Assembly: GCA_944321895.1 (NCBI GenBank)
Contig: CALUNA010000013.1
Coordinates: forward strand, 1 to 64,000
Origin: an uncultured Bacteroidales bacterium
GTDB taxonomy: Bacteria > Bacteroidota > Bacteroidia > Bacteroidales > Paludibacteraceae
DNA length: 64,000 nt
Direction: 5' to 3'
Within the stretch, counting starts at the first letter, position 1. The number at the start of each line of letters is the position of its first letter. Below are positions 36,101 to 44,829 of this stretch, piece after piece. A program made the position numbers and the translations under genes. The notes beneath the pieces are model-generated. The model ran no database searches. It was given only the letters and a program-made list of their open reading frames with translations, and had not been told where the DNA came from.

Positions 36101-37441
36101 ATGAGTCTGTTTGACAAGATAGCGGCACGTTTTAATGTTTCGGAAACAAAACTTAAGGTTTTCCGAAATCTCTATTGGGCGGTAGTCGGCAAGGTGGTGA
36201 CTTTGCTGGGCTCTTTGCTCGTTGGCATTATGGTGGCGCGCTATCTGGGGCCGGAGCAATACGGGTTGATGAATTATGTCATTAGTTATGTGGCATTGTT
36301 TCAGGTGCTGGCTTCTTTTGGTTTGGACAATATAGAGATCAGGGAAGAGTCGAAAGCAAATGAAAAAAAGGATGTAATCATAGGTACAGCCTTTACGCTG
36401 AAATGTATTTTTGCCTTGGTGGCCATGTTGGTGGTAATGGCTACGGCTTTGATTTTTGAAACGGATACTTTCACAAAAGCTATGATATGCATGTATTCTT
36501 TTTCCATGTTGCTCAATAGTTTTGGAGTCATTCGTAATCATTTCACGTCTTTGGTGTGGAATGAATATGTGGTGAAAACCGAAATCTCCCGTACTATTAT
36601 CGGTGCACTTGTCAAAGTGGTTTTGCTTTTGATGCATGCTTCATTGGTCTGGTTCATTGCGGCAACTTTGTTTGACGTGCTGTTGGTGGCAAGTGGTTAT
36701 TGTGTGGCATATTCCAGAAAGATAGGTAAAATCAGTTTGTGGCGTTTTGACAAGGAGTGGGCAATATATTTGATCAAGCAGTCATTCCCTTTATTGCTGA
36801 CAGGTGCTGCAGTGATTATTTATCAGCGTATTGATCAGGTTATGATTGGCAATATGATTGACAAAGCCTCTGTAGGGCAGTTCTCTGTGGCAAGTAAGTT
36901 TGTGGAAATACTTATTTTTATCCCGACTATCATGTCACAGACCATTACGCCCATATTGGTGCGTATTCGTGAAAAAAATCAGGAGGAATATGAACAAAAG
37001 GCTCAGTTGTTTATGAACGTAACGGTATGGACGTGTCTGCTAATGGCGATTTTTGTAAGTCTGCTTTCTTATTGGCTGATATTGTTGACTTTTGGTAAAC
37101 AATATTTGACTGCAGTGCCCATTCTGCAGGTGTTGGCATTTAAGGCTGCCAGTGTAGCGCTATCAAGTACGGCAGGGCAAATGATTGTGATGGAGAAATT
37201 ACAGAAATATGCAGTGATTCGTGATACTTTTGGTTGTATTGTGTGTGTAGGTTTGAACTTTTTGTTATTGCCGCGCTATGGAGTTATTGCCGCAGCAGTA
37301 GTTGCTATCCTTTCAAATATCGCGGCTGGTTATATTGCTGATATATTTGTTCCTCAATACAGGCATTTGTTTAAACGGCAGACTTATGCTTTGCTATTGG
37401 GCTGGAAAGATATTCTGAATATAAAACGGATCATAGGTTGA
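36101..37441 (+). CDS. Polysaccharide flippase, Wzx-like
   Basis: A 446-residue integral membrane protein with about 12-14 hydrophobic segments, of the MATE-like/MOP exporter superfamily that flips undecaprenyl-linked repeat units across the inner membrane. The N-terminus FRNLYWAVVGKVVTLLGSLLVG and ARYLGPEQYGLMNYV is the classical polysaccharide biosynthesis protein start. The ATG at 36101 is used; a TTG two codons upstream is also open. It begins the strongly AT-rich part of the locus, 7 bases after ugd. Confidence 0.9.
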   Translation: MSLFDKIAARFNVSETKLKVFRNLYWAVVGKVVTLLGSLLVGIMVARYLGPEQYGLMNYVISYVALFQVLASFGLDNIEIREESKANEKKDVIIGTAFTLKCIFALVAMLVVMATALIFETDTFTKAMICMYSFSMLLNSFGVIRNHFTSLVWNEYVVKTEISRTIIGALVKVVLLLMHASLVWFIAATLFDVLLVASGYCVAYSRKIGKISLWRFDKEWAIYLIKQSFPLLLTGAAVIIYQRIDQVMIGNMIDKASVGQFSVASKFVEILIFIPTIMSQTITPILVRIREKNQEEYEQKAQLFMNVTVWTCLLMAIFVSLLSYWLILLTFGKQYLTAVPILQVLAFKAASVALSSTAGQMIVMEKLQKYAVIRDTFGCIVCVGLNFLLLPRYGVIAAAVVAILSNIAAGYIADIFVPQYRHLFKRQTYALLLGWKDILNIKRIIG

Positions 37442-37457
37442 TATCTATTGTAGGAAT

Positions 37458-38639
37458 ATGATTTATATAATTATTGTTTTGTTGATATTGGTAGGAATTG
37501 TTTGTTTTGATTACGCCAATTATATCCGTGGACGTAAAGGATATTATCTTTTTCTGTATATATTGTTGGTTTTGATAGCTGGCTTGCGTTATAAAGTAGG
37601 AGGAGACACTTTTTTCTATATGGAATATTGGGAAACAAATTCCACCTTATCTGATTTATTTGAATATGGCTTTGGGGATTTGTCTGGGGCTTATCAGCCA
37701 CTATGGTATTTGTTGAGTGCTCTTTGTCGCTCCTTGTCTTCTGATTTTGTTGTTTTTCAGATAGTACATGCCATAATTGTTAATTCAATATTTGCATGGT
37801 TCTTCTGGAAATATGCCAAGTTGCCTTTTTTCGCAACTTTGCTTTATGCGTTATTCTTTTATTTGTACTATAATACGGAAGTCATGAGAGCTTCATTGGC
37901 TGTATCAATGATTCTATTAGGCTATCCTGCTCTTCAAAATAAGAAATGGTTGAAATATTATTTTTGGTGTATAATAGCATTGGGATTTCATTTGTCAGCT
38001 ACTTTTTGTTTTGTATTTCCTGTTTTTCATATTTTAAAAAGATTGGATTGGAAGTGGATATTTGCTTTTATTGTTGTTGGATTTGTTTTATCATATGCGT
38101 CAAGTTTTTTGCCGTTTGTGCTGAATTTAGTGGAAAGTAATGAAAACTTGTTTGCAAAAATAGAACATTACGGGACAGAAATTGAAGGTGATATTTATGG
38201 GGGATATAATATTGTCGGTTGGATAGTTTGGTTCTGTACAGTGGTAATAGTACCAATTTTCTTTTTGTATTTTTCGGATAATCAAAAAAATAATTGTTTC
38301 AGGGGCTGCTTGTTCGTTTTTGTGCTACTTATGGTAATGGCAAAGGCTTATGGTAACCTAACAATCCGTCTGACAGATTTTCTTTTTCCTTTTTATTTGA
38401 TACTTATGGTGAATGTCTCATATGAGATATTAAAAACAACCAAGTCTGTTCCATATGCTTTGAGCAGGTTTGTTTTGTTTTTTGTTTTGCTGATATTTAC
38501 CTATGATCGTGTGTCGTATCGATACATGCGCCCTTTGGCACATGGCTATTTTTATCAGTTATGGTATCCGTATACTTCAGTTTTTGATAAAAAAGAGCCA
38601 GTGGAAAGAGAAGATTTGTTGTATTTGTACAGGCAGTAG
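37458..38639 (+). CDS. EpsG-family polysaccharide polymerase, Wzy-like
   Basis: A 393-residue membrane protein with roughly ten membrane segments and a large periplasmic loop near residues 50-90. The N-terminal GLRYKVGGDTFFYMEYW is the EpsG hallmark (GxRYxVGxDTxxY). Such proteins join repeat units at the periplasmic face, so this is the best Wzy candidate. It follows the flippase by 16 bases. Composition is very AT-rich compared with flanking housekeeping genes, a frequent sign of transferred polysaccharide genes. Confidence 0.85.
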   Translation: MIYIIIVLLILVGIVCFDYANYIRGRKGYYLFLYILLVLIAGLRYKVGGDTFFYMEYWETNSTLSDLFEYGFGDLSGAYQPLWYLLSALCRSLSSDFVVFQIVHAIIVNSIFAWFFWKYAKLPFFATLLYALFFYLYYNTEVMRASLAVSMILLGYPALQNKKWLKYYFWCIIALGFHLSATFCFVFPVFHILKRLDWKWIFAFIVVGFVLSYASSFLPFVLNLVESNENLFAKIEHYGTEIEGDIYGGYNIVGWIVWFCTVVIVPIFFLYFSDNQKNNCFRGCLFVFVLLMVMAKAYGNLTIRLTDFLFPFYLILMVNVSYEILKTTKSVPYALSRFVLFFVLLIFTYDRVSYRYMRPLAHGYFYQLWYPYTSVFDKKEPVEREDLLYLYRQ

Positions 38640-38644
38640 TTAAT

Positions 38645-39541
38645 ATGGATATATATATAATCATAGTTACCTATAATGCAATGCCATGGATTGACCGTTG
38701 TTTAACAAGTTTGCGGCAGTCAACAATAGAGTCGGTTCCAGTGGTAATAGACAATGCTTCTTCCGATGGTAGTGTTGAGTATATACAAAAAAATTATCCG
38801 GAAGTGGTTCTGTTTCCCCAAAAGAAAAATCTTGGTTTTGGTCAGGCAAATAATATTGGATTTAAATATGCTTTGGAACAAAAGGCAGACTATGTGTTGC
38901 TGTTAAATCAAGATGCAGCATTGCATCCTGATGCTTTGGAATTGCTGTTGCAACAAAGTGACGGAAAATCTCTTTTTTCTCCTTTACATTGCAATGGTGA
39001 TGGTTCAAGGATTGATTATATGGTAAAAAATGCAACTCTTCTTAAAGCTAAAAATACATTGGTAGATGATTTTCTTTTGGCAAAACCAAAGCAAATATAT
39101 GAAATAGGAGAAATATGTGCTGCTTGTTGGCTGATGCCTGTGTCAATGTTAAGGACAATAGGTGGTTTTAATCCCTTGTTTTTTCATTATGGAGAAGATA
39201 ACAATTATTATCAGCGCTTAAAGTATCATGGGATTCCTGTTTTTTTGGTGCCACAGGCCTTGATGTTTCATGATAGAGAAGTTCATGGTAATATGACTGT
39301 ATATAAAAGGAAATGGATATATCGCCGTTTGCTGTTTGCAGCCACCAATATTAACTTATCATTGCTGAGACGAATAGAATCATATATGGAAGTGCTGAAG
39401 GATTGCTATGTGCATGCATTATGGAAAAAACAATATGTTCCAGGCCTTTTTGCGTGCGAGATGTTGAATTTGCTACTTAAATATCGTAAAATACTATTTA
39501 GTAGGAAACAAGATGTAACTATAGGATCCAACTGGCTGTAA
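38645..39541 (+). CDS. Glycosyltransferase family 2, rhamnosyltransferase-like
   Basis: A 298-residue cytoplasmic GT-A fold enzyme. N-terminal IIVTYNAMPWIDRCLTSLRQ, the nucleotide-sugar segment NASSDGSVEYIQKNYPE, GFGQANNIGFKYALE and the metal-binding region LLLNQDAALHPDAL (an NxD variant of DxD) match the GT2 branch that includes rhamnosyltransferases. Acceptor and donor cannot be told. Tightly packed in the locus (5 bases on each side). Confidence 0.88.
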   Translation: MDIYIIIVTYNAMPWIDRCLTSLRQSTIESVPVVIDNASSDGSVEYIQKNYPEVVLFPQKKNLGFGQANNIGFKYALEQKADYVLLLNQDAALHPDALELLLQQSDGKSLFSPLHCNGDGSRIDYMVKNATLLKAKNTLVDDFLLAKPKQIYEIGEICAACWLMPVSMLRTIGGFNPLFFHYGEDNNYYQRLKYHGIPVFLVPQALMFHDREVHGNMTVYKRKWIYRRLLFAATNINLSLLRRIESYMEVLKDCYVHALWKKQYVPGLFACEMLNLLLKYRKILFSRKQDVTIGSNWL

Positions 39542-39545
39542 GAAT

Positions 39546-40709
39546 ATGAAGGTACTTTTTGTAAAGAGTTCCACTACTTTTTTTGGTGGTGGAAGTAAGT
39601 CATTTATGAATATGTTGGATGGTTTGATGAAATTAGGCATTCAACCTATTGTGGTGTTTCCTGCAGCTGATGGCATGTGTGAGTTATATCATAATAAAGG
39701 AATACCAACTGTTGTTTTGAATTATCGGATGGCTGTCTATCCCCCATTAAGATATTGGAAAGACTATGTGATGTTTTTGCCTCGCTTATGTGGGCGAATC
39801 TGGGTGAATTATACGGCATCTCGTAAGTTGGTGAATATTGTAAGGGAATTTCAACCGGATATAATACACACGAATGTGAGCGTTATAGATATTGGATATA
39901 GAGTAGCAATGCAATTGAAAATTCCACATATATATCATGTTCGTGAGTATGGTGATAAAGATTTTTCTTTATTCCATTATCCAATGCGTTCTTGTTTCTT
40001 GAAAAAGTTGAAAAAGCATTCTTATGCAATATGTATTACAAAAGATATTCAAAAGCATTGCAAATTGGATGATAATAATTCTTGTGTGATTTATAATGGT
40101 GTATGTTCAGAGAGTCAAATTCGTTTTAGCCCACACAAAAAGAATTATTTTTTGTTTGCAGGAAGATTAGAATCTGCTAAAGGGGTAGGAGAGTTGTTGA
40201 TTGCTTTTGCTGATTTTTGTAAACTTCGACCGAATTCTGAAATACAATTAAAGATTGCAGGTGATACAAAGAATGTTCATTATTACAGCTTTTTGTTGAA
40301 TGAGGTTAAGCGTTTGCATATTGAGGAGCGGGTGGATTTTCTGGGTATGAGAAAAGACGTCAATGATTTAATGGCTGATGCATATTTAATGCTAGTCCCT
40401 TCGCTTTATGAAGGTTTTGGACGAATTACTGCAGAGGCAATGCAAAATGGAACTTTGGTGTTAGGACGTAATACAGCAGGAACAAAAGAACAGTTTGATA
40501 ATGGATTGGAAATAACGGGTGAGGAAATTGCATTGAGATATTCAAATCATCAGGAATTAGTACGGGCCATGTGTGAGGTTGTGGATAATGGCATTGAACA
40601 TTATTTCCCGATGATTGAGCGTTCACAGCAAGTTGTAAAGGCTTTGTATACAAATGAACGTAATGCGCAGCGAGTATATGAATTTTATAATCAGATTTTG
40701 AGCAAATGA
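39546..40709 (+). CDS. Glycosyltransferase family 4
   Basis: A 387-residue GT-B retaining glycosyltransferase. The N-terminal domain has the glycine-rich acceptor loop FFGGGSKSFMNMLDGL. The C-terminal domain has LFAGRLESAKGVGELL and the E-x7-E motif in SLYEGFGRITAEAMQNG. The family transfers sugars from nucleotide donors to lipid-linked repeat units. It overlaps the following acyltransferase gene by ATGA (4 bases), so translation is coupled. Confidence 0.9.
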   Translation: MKVLFVKSSTTFFGGGSKSFMNMLDGLMKLGIQPIVVFPAADGMCELYHNKGIPTVVLNYRMAVYPPLRYWKDYVMFLPRLCGRIWVNYTASRKLVNIVREFQPDIIHTNVSVIDIGYRVAMQLKIPHIYHVREYGDKDFSLFHYPMRSCFLKKLKKHSYAICITKDIQKHCKLDDNNSCVIYNGVCSESQIRFSPHKKNYFLFAGRLESAKGVGELLIAFADFCKLRPNSEIQLKIAGDTKNVHYYSFLLNEVKRLHIEERVDFLGMRKDVNDLMADAYLMLVPSLYEGFGRITAEAMQNGTLVLGRNTAGTKEQFDNGLEITGEEIALRYSNHQELVRAMCEVVDNGIEHYFPMIERSQQVVKALYTNERNAQRVYEFYNQILSK

Positions 40710-41353
40710 AAATCTTGTTGAAAATATTAGGCTATTTATGGTCATATTTGTATTCTCCATGGATAAATGAGAAATGTCGAGCAGTTAAGATTTTTCTTTA
40801 TACAGGATATTATGCAAGACAATTTAAGAATATTGGGAAAGGTACTATTATTAAGCCTTCATTCCGTTTTATTTGTGGTTTGCAATATATTTCTATAGGA
40901 TCTAACTCAGTTATTGGCAAAGAGGTTGAGCTTACGGCTTGGGATAATTACAAGGGACAAAAATTTAAACCGGAAATAATTATTGGTGATGGAACTTCTA
41001 TCCAGTCTTATGGTCATGTAACGGCAATAAATAGTATATGTATAGGTAATGGTGTACGTATTGGGCCAAATGTTTTGATTACAGATAATGCACATGGTGC
41101 ATCTGTTGCAGAATTATTGGACATTGCCCCCAATCTTAGGCCTCTATCTTCAAAAGGTCCTGTGATAATTGAAGACAATGTGTGGATAGGTACAAAGGCA
41201 TCTATTATGCCCGGAGTACGTATTGGAAAAGGCGCAATTATTGCAGCAAACAGTGTCGTTACGCATGATATTCCGCCTTATTGTGTTGCAGCCGGAATCC
41301 CGGCAAAAGTAATTAAAGTGATGCGAGAAGTTAAAAATTTGCATAATAGATAA
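40706..41353 (+). CDS. Hexapeptide-repeat acyltransferase
   Basis: A 215-residue left-handed beta-helix acyltransferase, probably O- or N-acetylating a sugar of the repeat unit. The isoleucine-patch hexapeptides run from about residue 65 to 200: IIGDGTSIQSYGHVTAINSICIGNG shows the pattern, with the catalytic His in DNAHGAS and the closing [12 protein letters not shown]. Its 3' 185 bases are duplicated, with few changes, in the decayed copy at 44511-44715. It is the last polysaccharide gene before the accessory cassette. Confidence 0.88.
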   Translation: MKILLKILGYLWSYLYSPWINEKCRAVKIFLYTGYYARQFKNIGKGTIIKPSFRFICGLQYISIGSNSVIGKEVELTAWDNYKGQKFKPEIIIGDGTSIQSYGHVTAINSICIGNGVRIGPNVLITDNAHGASVAELLDIAPNLRPLSSKGPVIIEDNVWIGTKASIMPGVRIGKGAIIAANSVVTHDIPPYCVAAGIPAKVIKVMREVKNLHNR

Positions 41354-41369
41354 AGAACCATTATGTTTG
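41338..41369 (+). promoter_or_regulatory. Promoter of the DUF2589 cassette
   Basis: TTTG at 41338-41341, a 20-base spacer, then TATGTTTG at 41362-41369: a full match to the Bacteroidota -33/-7 pair. It starts at the end of the acyltransferase gene, 137 bases before the first DUF2589 gene, so the cassette is probably its own unit. Confidence 0.6.
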
Positions 41370-41521
41370 CAAAAATGGATGCAGACAATAAATTTGGAGT
41401 GGAAGTACGTTTTTTCCCCAATGAAACATATAGGGAAAGAATAAGGCGTTGGGTAAGAAAACTATTGTTTTGTATGCAATGTAATAACTCTAAATTCAAA
41501 AATTTATGGAAAAGGAATTAG
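41363..41521 (+). CDS. Possible 52-residue small protein
   Basis: An open frame starting MFAKMDADNKFGVEVRFF and ending in a basic region (RRWVRKLLFCMQ). It overlaps the next gene by 16 bases in another frame, and its ATG lies within the predicted -7 box at 41362-41369. That makes translation from this promoter unlikely. I do not recognise it; it may be a remnant or chance frame. Confidence 0.15.
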   Translation: MFAKMDADNKFGVEVRFFPNETYRERIRRWVRKLLFCMQCNNSKFKNLWKRN

Positions 41522-42234
41522 TTTCGATGGCCCAACAGTTTTCAGGCCTTCCTATGGAGGATCTGATAGGAGGTCCTTTAAATGCTGCAGCAAAGGCAAA
41601 TGCGGCCATGGCATTGACACAGACAAAGTTCTTGTTGGAAACTTGTTTTGAGAAAATTCAAACGGATCTGAGTGACAAGGAAAAGGAATCCTATAAGGCT
41701 TTATATGGAGCTGATGCTCCAGCAACTTTGAAACATGTTAGTTATAAGCCTATTATGATAGAAATGGCTTTGGAGAGAGGAGTAATTGGCTATGAAGAAA
41801 AGGAGGATGAACAAACGCATGTAAAAAGAATGGAACCAGTAATCAAGCCGGTTGTAACAACATTCAATTTGCCAATGTTGACTGTTATTCCGATTAATTC
41901 ATTGGCTGTCGATATGGTGGATATCTCTTTTGAAATGGAAGTGAAATCCAGTTTCTCGGAAACAGAAAACACAACATCTGAAAAGGAGACAAAAGCAGAG
42001 GCTTCTCTTGATACCAAACTTGGTTGGGGACCGCTGTCCGTTTCCATCAAAGGTTCGGCAAGTTATTCTTCAAAGGATTCATCTACACATGACACGCATT
42101 ATGAAAAAAGCAATTCAGCAAAATATACGGTTAATGTCCATGCATGTCAATTACCTGTTCCTAAAGGAGTAAATACTATTATTGAAGCCTTCACGCAGGC
42201 AATACAGCCCATTGAAATGCCCAATTCTAATTAA
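41506..42234 (+). CDS. DUF2589-family protein, paralogue 1
   Basis: A 242-residue cytoplasmic protein without signal peptide or membrane segment. It resembles the DUF2589 family, for which I know no function. Hallmarks: N-terminal helix with AAKANAAMALTQTKFLLETCF, a central strand block LPMLTVIPINSLAVDMVDISFEMEV, a polar serine-threonine-rich beta region (about 155-210), and the late QLPVPKGVNTIIEAFTQAIQP. All three blocks recur in the next gene. First of five same-strand genes with their own promoter inside the polysaccharide locus. Confidence 0.78.
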   Translation: MEKELVSMAQQFSGLPMEDLIGGPLNAAAKANAAMALTQTKFLLETCFEKIQTDLSDKEKESYKALYGADAPATLKHVSYKPIMIEMALERGVIGYEEKEDEQTHVKRMEPVIKPVVTTFNLPMLTVIPINSLAVDMVDISFEMEVKSSFSETENTTSEKETKAEASLDTKLGWGPLSVSIKGSASYSSKDSSTHDTHYEKSNSAKYTVNVHACQLPVPKGVNTIIEAFTQAIQPIEMPNSN

Positions 42235-42239
42235 TAAGA

Positions 42240-42839
42240 GTGGAATCGAAAGCAAAAAATAAGTCAGCGTTTTCGTTCGGTGGTGAAAGTAATATTGAAG
42301 CTGTTATCAGTGCTCCACTGGTGGCAGCTTCAAAAGCTAATGCGATGATGGTGAGTGGACAAACCCGCTTCTTGCTGGATTATTGTTTCACAGCGGATGA
42401 AAAGGGTACATTAACACCAGTGATGGTGGTAATGAAATTGGCAAAAAGCAATGTGATATACCGGGAAGATGGCACATCGGAGTTGAAAATCAGGGAGATG
42501 GATTTTCAAATGCCCCTATTGTGCCTTTTGCCGATAAATTCTTTGGCTGTCGATTCTGTCAAGATTGATTTTTCTCTTGATGTTACTTCTGTTTCTTCCT
42601 ATAAAGCTAATACACCAGGAGGAGCCATGAGACGGAAAGCTGCATTAAATGTGAGGCTGGCTAAAACAGAAAATGCCAACTTAAAGCATCAAACTCAAAG
42701 CGAAAGCCATTTAAAAGTAACGCTTACCGCAGCTCCATTACCATTACCAAAAGGTATTTGCACGGTGATTGATTTGTATACGAATGCCATCCAACCATTA
42801 CCGGGCGATGCAACAAACAATAACAATAATGAAGAATAA
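42240..42839 (+). CDS. DUF2589-family protein, paralogue 2
   Basis: A 199-residue paralogue of the preceding protein. Shared blocks are AASKANAMMVSGQTRFLLDYCF, MPLLCLLPINSLAVDSVKIDFSLDV-like core (seen as LLPINSLAVDSVKIDF) and PLPLPKGICTVIDLYTNAIQP. The middle region is shorter and an Asn-rich tail ends the protein. The likely start is GTG at 42240, six bases after the previous stop; no suitable ATG lies nearby before the conserved helix. Tandem duplication followed by divergence is the simplest origin. Function unknown. Confidence 0.75.
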   Translation: MESKAKNKSAFSFGGESNIEAVISAPLVAASKANAMMVSGQTRFLLDYCFTADEKGTLTPVMVVMKLAKSNVIYREDGTSELKIREMDFQMPLLCLLPINSLAVDSVKIDFSLDVTSVSSYKANTPGGAMRRKAALNVRLAKTENANLKHQTQSESHLKVTLTAAPLPLPKGICTVIDLYTNAIQPLPGDATNNNNNEE

Positions 42840-42842
42840 AAT

Positions 42843-43052
42843 ATGGATTCATTGGATAAACTAATACCATGCCCCATTTGCAGGACTCCTATTCCTTTTA
42901 ATTTAGAGCAACTATTGAGAGGAACTTCTTTTTATTGTCCACAGTGTGGTTCAAGGATCAGTATGCCTACAGGAACTTCGGAAAAAGTACGAGAGGCGTT
43001 GGAGAAATTGGAAAACTTGCGACAAAACCAAGGAGAAAATAAGATTTCATGA
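42843..43052 (+). CDS. Small zinc-ribbon protein
   Basis: A 69-residue protein with two CxxC knuckles, CPICRTPIPF and CPQCGSRIS, about 23 residues apart, forming a zinc ribbon, followed by a charged helix (EKVREALEKLENLRQNQGE). It starts 3 bases after the second DUF2589 gene and overlaps the next gene by ATGA. Zinc ribbons of this size often mediate protein or nucleic-acid binding; in this cassette it could be an adaptor. No specific family recognised. Confidence 0.7.
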   Translation: MDSLDKLIPCPICRTPIPFNLEQLLRGTSFYCPQCGSRISMPTGTSEKVREALEKLENLRQNQGENKIS

Positions 43053-43501
43053 TACGTTTTAGAAGATTGGTAGAAGCAATCCATGAGGCAGTATGTGCTG
43101 CTATTGATGGAACAAAGGATAATGCAGAGGATTTTTTACAGCAGTATTTTGATAAAAGTGAAGAACAAGGTGATGATGCGAATGTGTTGAAACCTAAAAC
43201 GATAAAGCTGGATTATCCAACCTTAGATGATGATGGGCAACCAACAGAAGCTATTGTGGAAGTTCCATTGATTACATTGGTACCTTATACGCAGACACAG
43301 ATAGAAAAAGCGGTTTTCACGGCAGAATTTCGTCTTTATGTGGAAAATGATGAACTGCTGGTGGATTTTCCCGACTCCAAGCGTAAGATGCAGAACTCAA
43401 CTTTAGGCAAATTGGAGATAACCATAGCACCGAAGGAGTCAACTGCAGGAGTTAAACAGATTATAGAAGGATACGAAACTGTCCTTAAACGGCAAATATA
43501 G
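43049..43501 (+). CDS. Divergent DUF2589-like protein, paralogue 3
   Basis: A 150-residue protein that keeps only the central strand block of the two neighbours: VPLITLVPYTQTQIEKAVFTAEF aligns with the LP-L-L-PINSLAVD block. It begins with a short helix (FRRLVEAIHEAVCAAI) and ends with a helix rather than the LPxPKG segment. I read it as a third, reduced member of the same fold, possibly a different subunit of one complex. The alignment is by eye and less secure than for the first two. Confidence 0.6.
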   Translation: MIRFRRLVEAIHEAVCAAIDGTKDNAEDFLQQYFDKSEEQGDDANVLKPKTIKLDYPTLDDDGQPTEAIVEVPLITLVPYTQTQIEKAVFTAEFRLYVENDELLVDFPDSKRKMQNSTLGKLEITIAPKESTAGVKQIIEGYETVLKRQI

Positions 43502-43581
43502 AGAGTGGAACAGACTTATATTGTTTTAAGTAATATTAAACAACCATTTGTGATAATGAATTTGCAAAAAATACGGATATC

Positions 43582-44100
43582 ATGATTTCAACGGACGAGA
43601 GTAATAAAATAAGGAACTTCTTGGTGATGAATGGTTCCTTCCAGACCTCCGATCCATCCCTATTCTACAAGAATGACCTGAGCCCTTGTGCCGCCTTTGC
43701 CTGCAATCTGATAGAAAAAGCCACGGGTAGAAGTATTTATAAACCGGAAAATGTCTTTAATCAACAGGATCAGTATAGTAGTGGGACTTTTAATTTTTTG
43801 GATTACAATAGTTTTTTAAGCACTATTCCTGGAGCATTGATAGGTGTATATAATGTGGACTTAAGGCAGAACCCGATGAGACATTTCATGGTCAGAGGTA
43901 TCCACAACTGGCTCTTCGGTGTCAACCACGGTGGTATACTCCTACGCAGAATCACCGATCCGGCGAAAGGCTTGGTCCATCTTACTCGACTTGATTTCAC
44001 CCCCGACGGCCGCTTCTTTTACGACCCTCCCGCACCATCCGGGCAACCACAACCCAGCAACAACAACTACCTCGTATCCATCGGCTACACCCTTATATAA
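43582..44100 (+). CDS. Unrecognised protein with possible Cys/His catalytic pair
   Basis: A 172-residue protein I cannot place. DLSPCAAFACNLIEKATG puts a cysteine at the start of a helix. About 60 residues later comes MRHFMVRGIHNWLFGVNHGG, with histidines in a strand context. That order (Cys helix, then His strand) is that of papain-like NlpC/P60, CHAP and amidase folds, but no full family signature is seen. The C-terminal part is Pro/Asn-rich. It follows the DUF2589 cassette after 80 bases. Base composition becomes noticeably richer in G+C near its end. Effector, peptidase or structural roles are all open. Confidence 0.55.
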   Translation: MISTDESNKIRNFLVMNGSFQTSDPSLFYKNDLSPCAAFACNLIEKATGRSIYKPENVFNQQDQYSSGTFNFLDYNSFLSTIPGALIGVYNVDLRQNPMRHFMVRGIHNWLFGVNHGGILLRRITDPAKGLVHLTRLDFTPDGRFFYDPPAPSGQPQPSNNNYLVSIGYTLI

Positions 44101-44235
44101 CCGAATGAACGGATGGTATGTTCAGAAATCGCAGCAGACACGGCGTCACATCTGGTGTTCTTGAGAAATCTCACTGTATTTTCAAGATGTCAAATAATTA
44201 TGTAATTTTACGCGCATTTCTAATAAAATAATCAA

Positions 44236-44502
44236 ATGGAACAAAAAAATAAGAAAGCACGTGTTATAGCCTTTTATTTGCCTCAATTTCATCCTATACC
44301 AGAGAATGACAAATGGTGGGGTAAAGGTTTTACGGAATGGACAAATGTCGGTAAGGCAAAACCTTTATTCAAAGGACATTATCGCCTCGTGTTCCTGCTG
44401 ATTTAGGATATTATGATTTGCGTATGTCTGAAATACGTGAAGCGCAGGCATAAATGGCGCGTGAAGCTGGTATAGAGGGCTTCTGTTATTGGCATTATTG
44501 GT
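44236..44502 (+). pseudogene. Decayed 5' fragment of a WbsX-like gene
   Basis: From its ATG the sequence parallels the intact WbsX-like gene at 46233 ([20 protein letters not shown] start, nearly the same codons). It then loses one base near 44383-44393, breaking the frame, and has an in-frame TAA near 44452 where the intact gene reads CAG. Similarity stops after GGCATTATTGGT. The upstream promoter region is also copied, but its -7 box reads TAATTTTA (44203-44210) instead of TAATTTTG. A dead partial duplicate. Confidence 0.88.
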
Positions 44503-44510
44503 GTGGTACC

Positions 44511-44715
44511 AAATCTTAGGTCTCTATCTTCAAAAGGTCCTGTGATAATTGAAGACAATGTGTGGATAGGTACAAAGGCATCTATTATGCCCGGAGTACG
44601 TATTGGAAAAGGTGCAATTATTGCAGCAAACAGTGTCGTTACGCATGATATTCCGCCTTTTTGTGTTGCAGCCGGAATCCCGGCAAAAGTAATTAAGATG
44701 GTTCGAGAGGCGTAA
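44511..44715 (+). pseudogene. 3' fragment of a hexapeptide acyltransferase gene
   Basis: About 185 bases align with 41131-41320 of the intact acyltransferase gene with only about four differences, then the last codons diverge (ending IKMVREA). It encodes only the last hexapeptide coils ([20 protein letters not shown] to GIPAKVIK), so no full active site can form. It is joined directly to the WbsX-like fragment. This marks recent recombination within the locus. Confidence 0.88.
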
Positions 44716-44829
44716 TTGCAGGAATCATTGTTCTTTCGCTTCTGCGGGATATATAGTTACATGCCTGAGGATGATTTGTTCCGATACAGCAAGCGGTCAA
44801 TTTTGATTATTACGAATATTTTTCGGAAT

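Noticed and set aside
44503-44715. A 70-residue acyltransferase gene
   Set aside because: It encodes only the last beta-helix coils and is a copied fragment joined to a dead gene.
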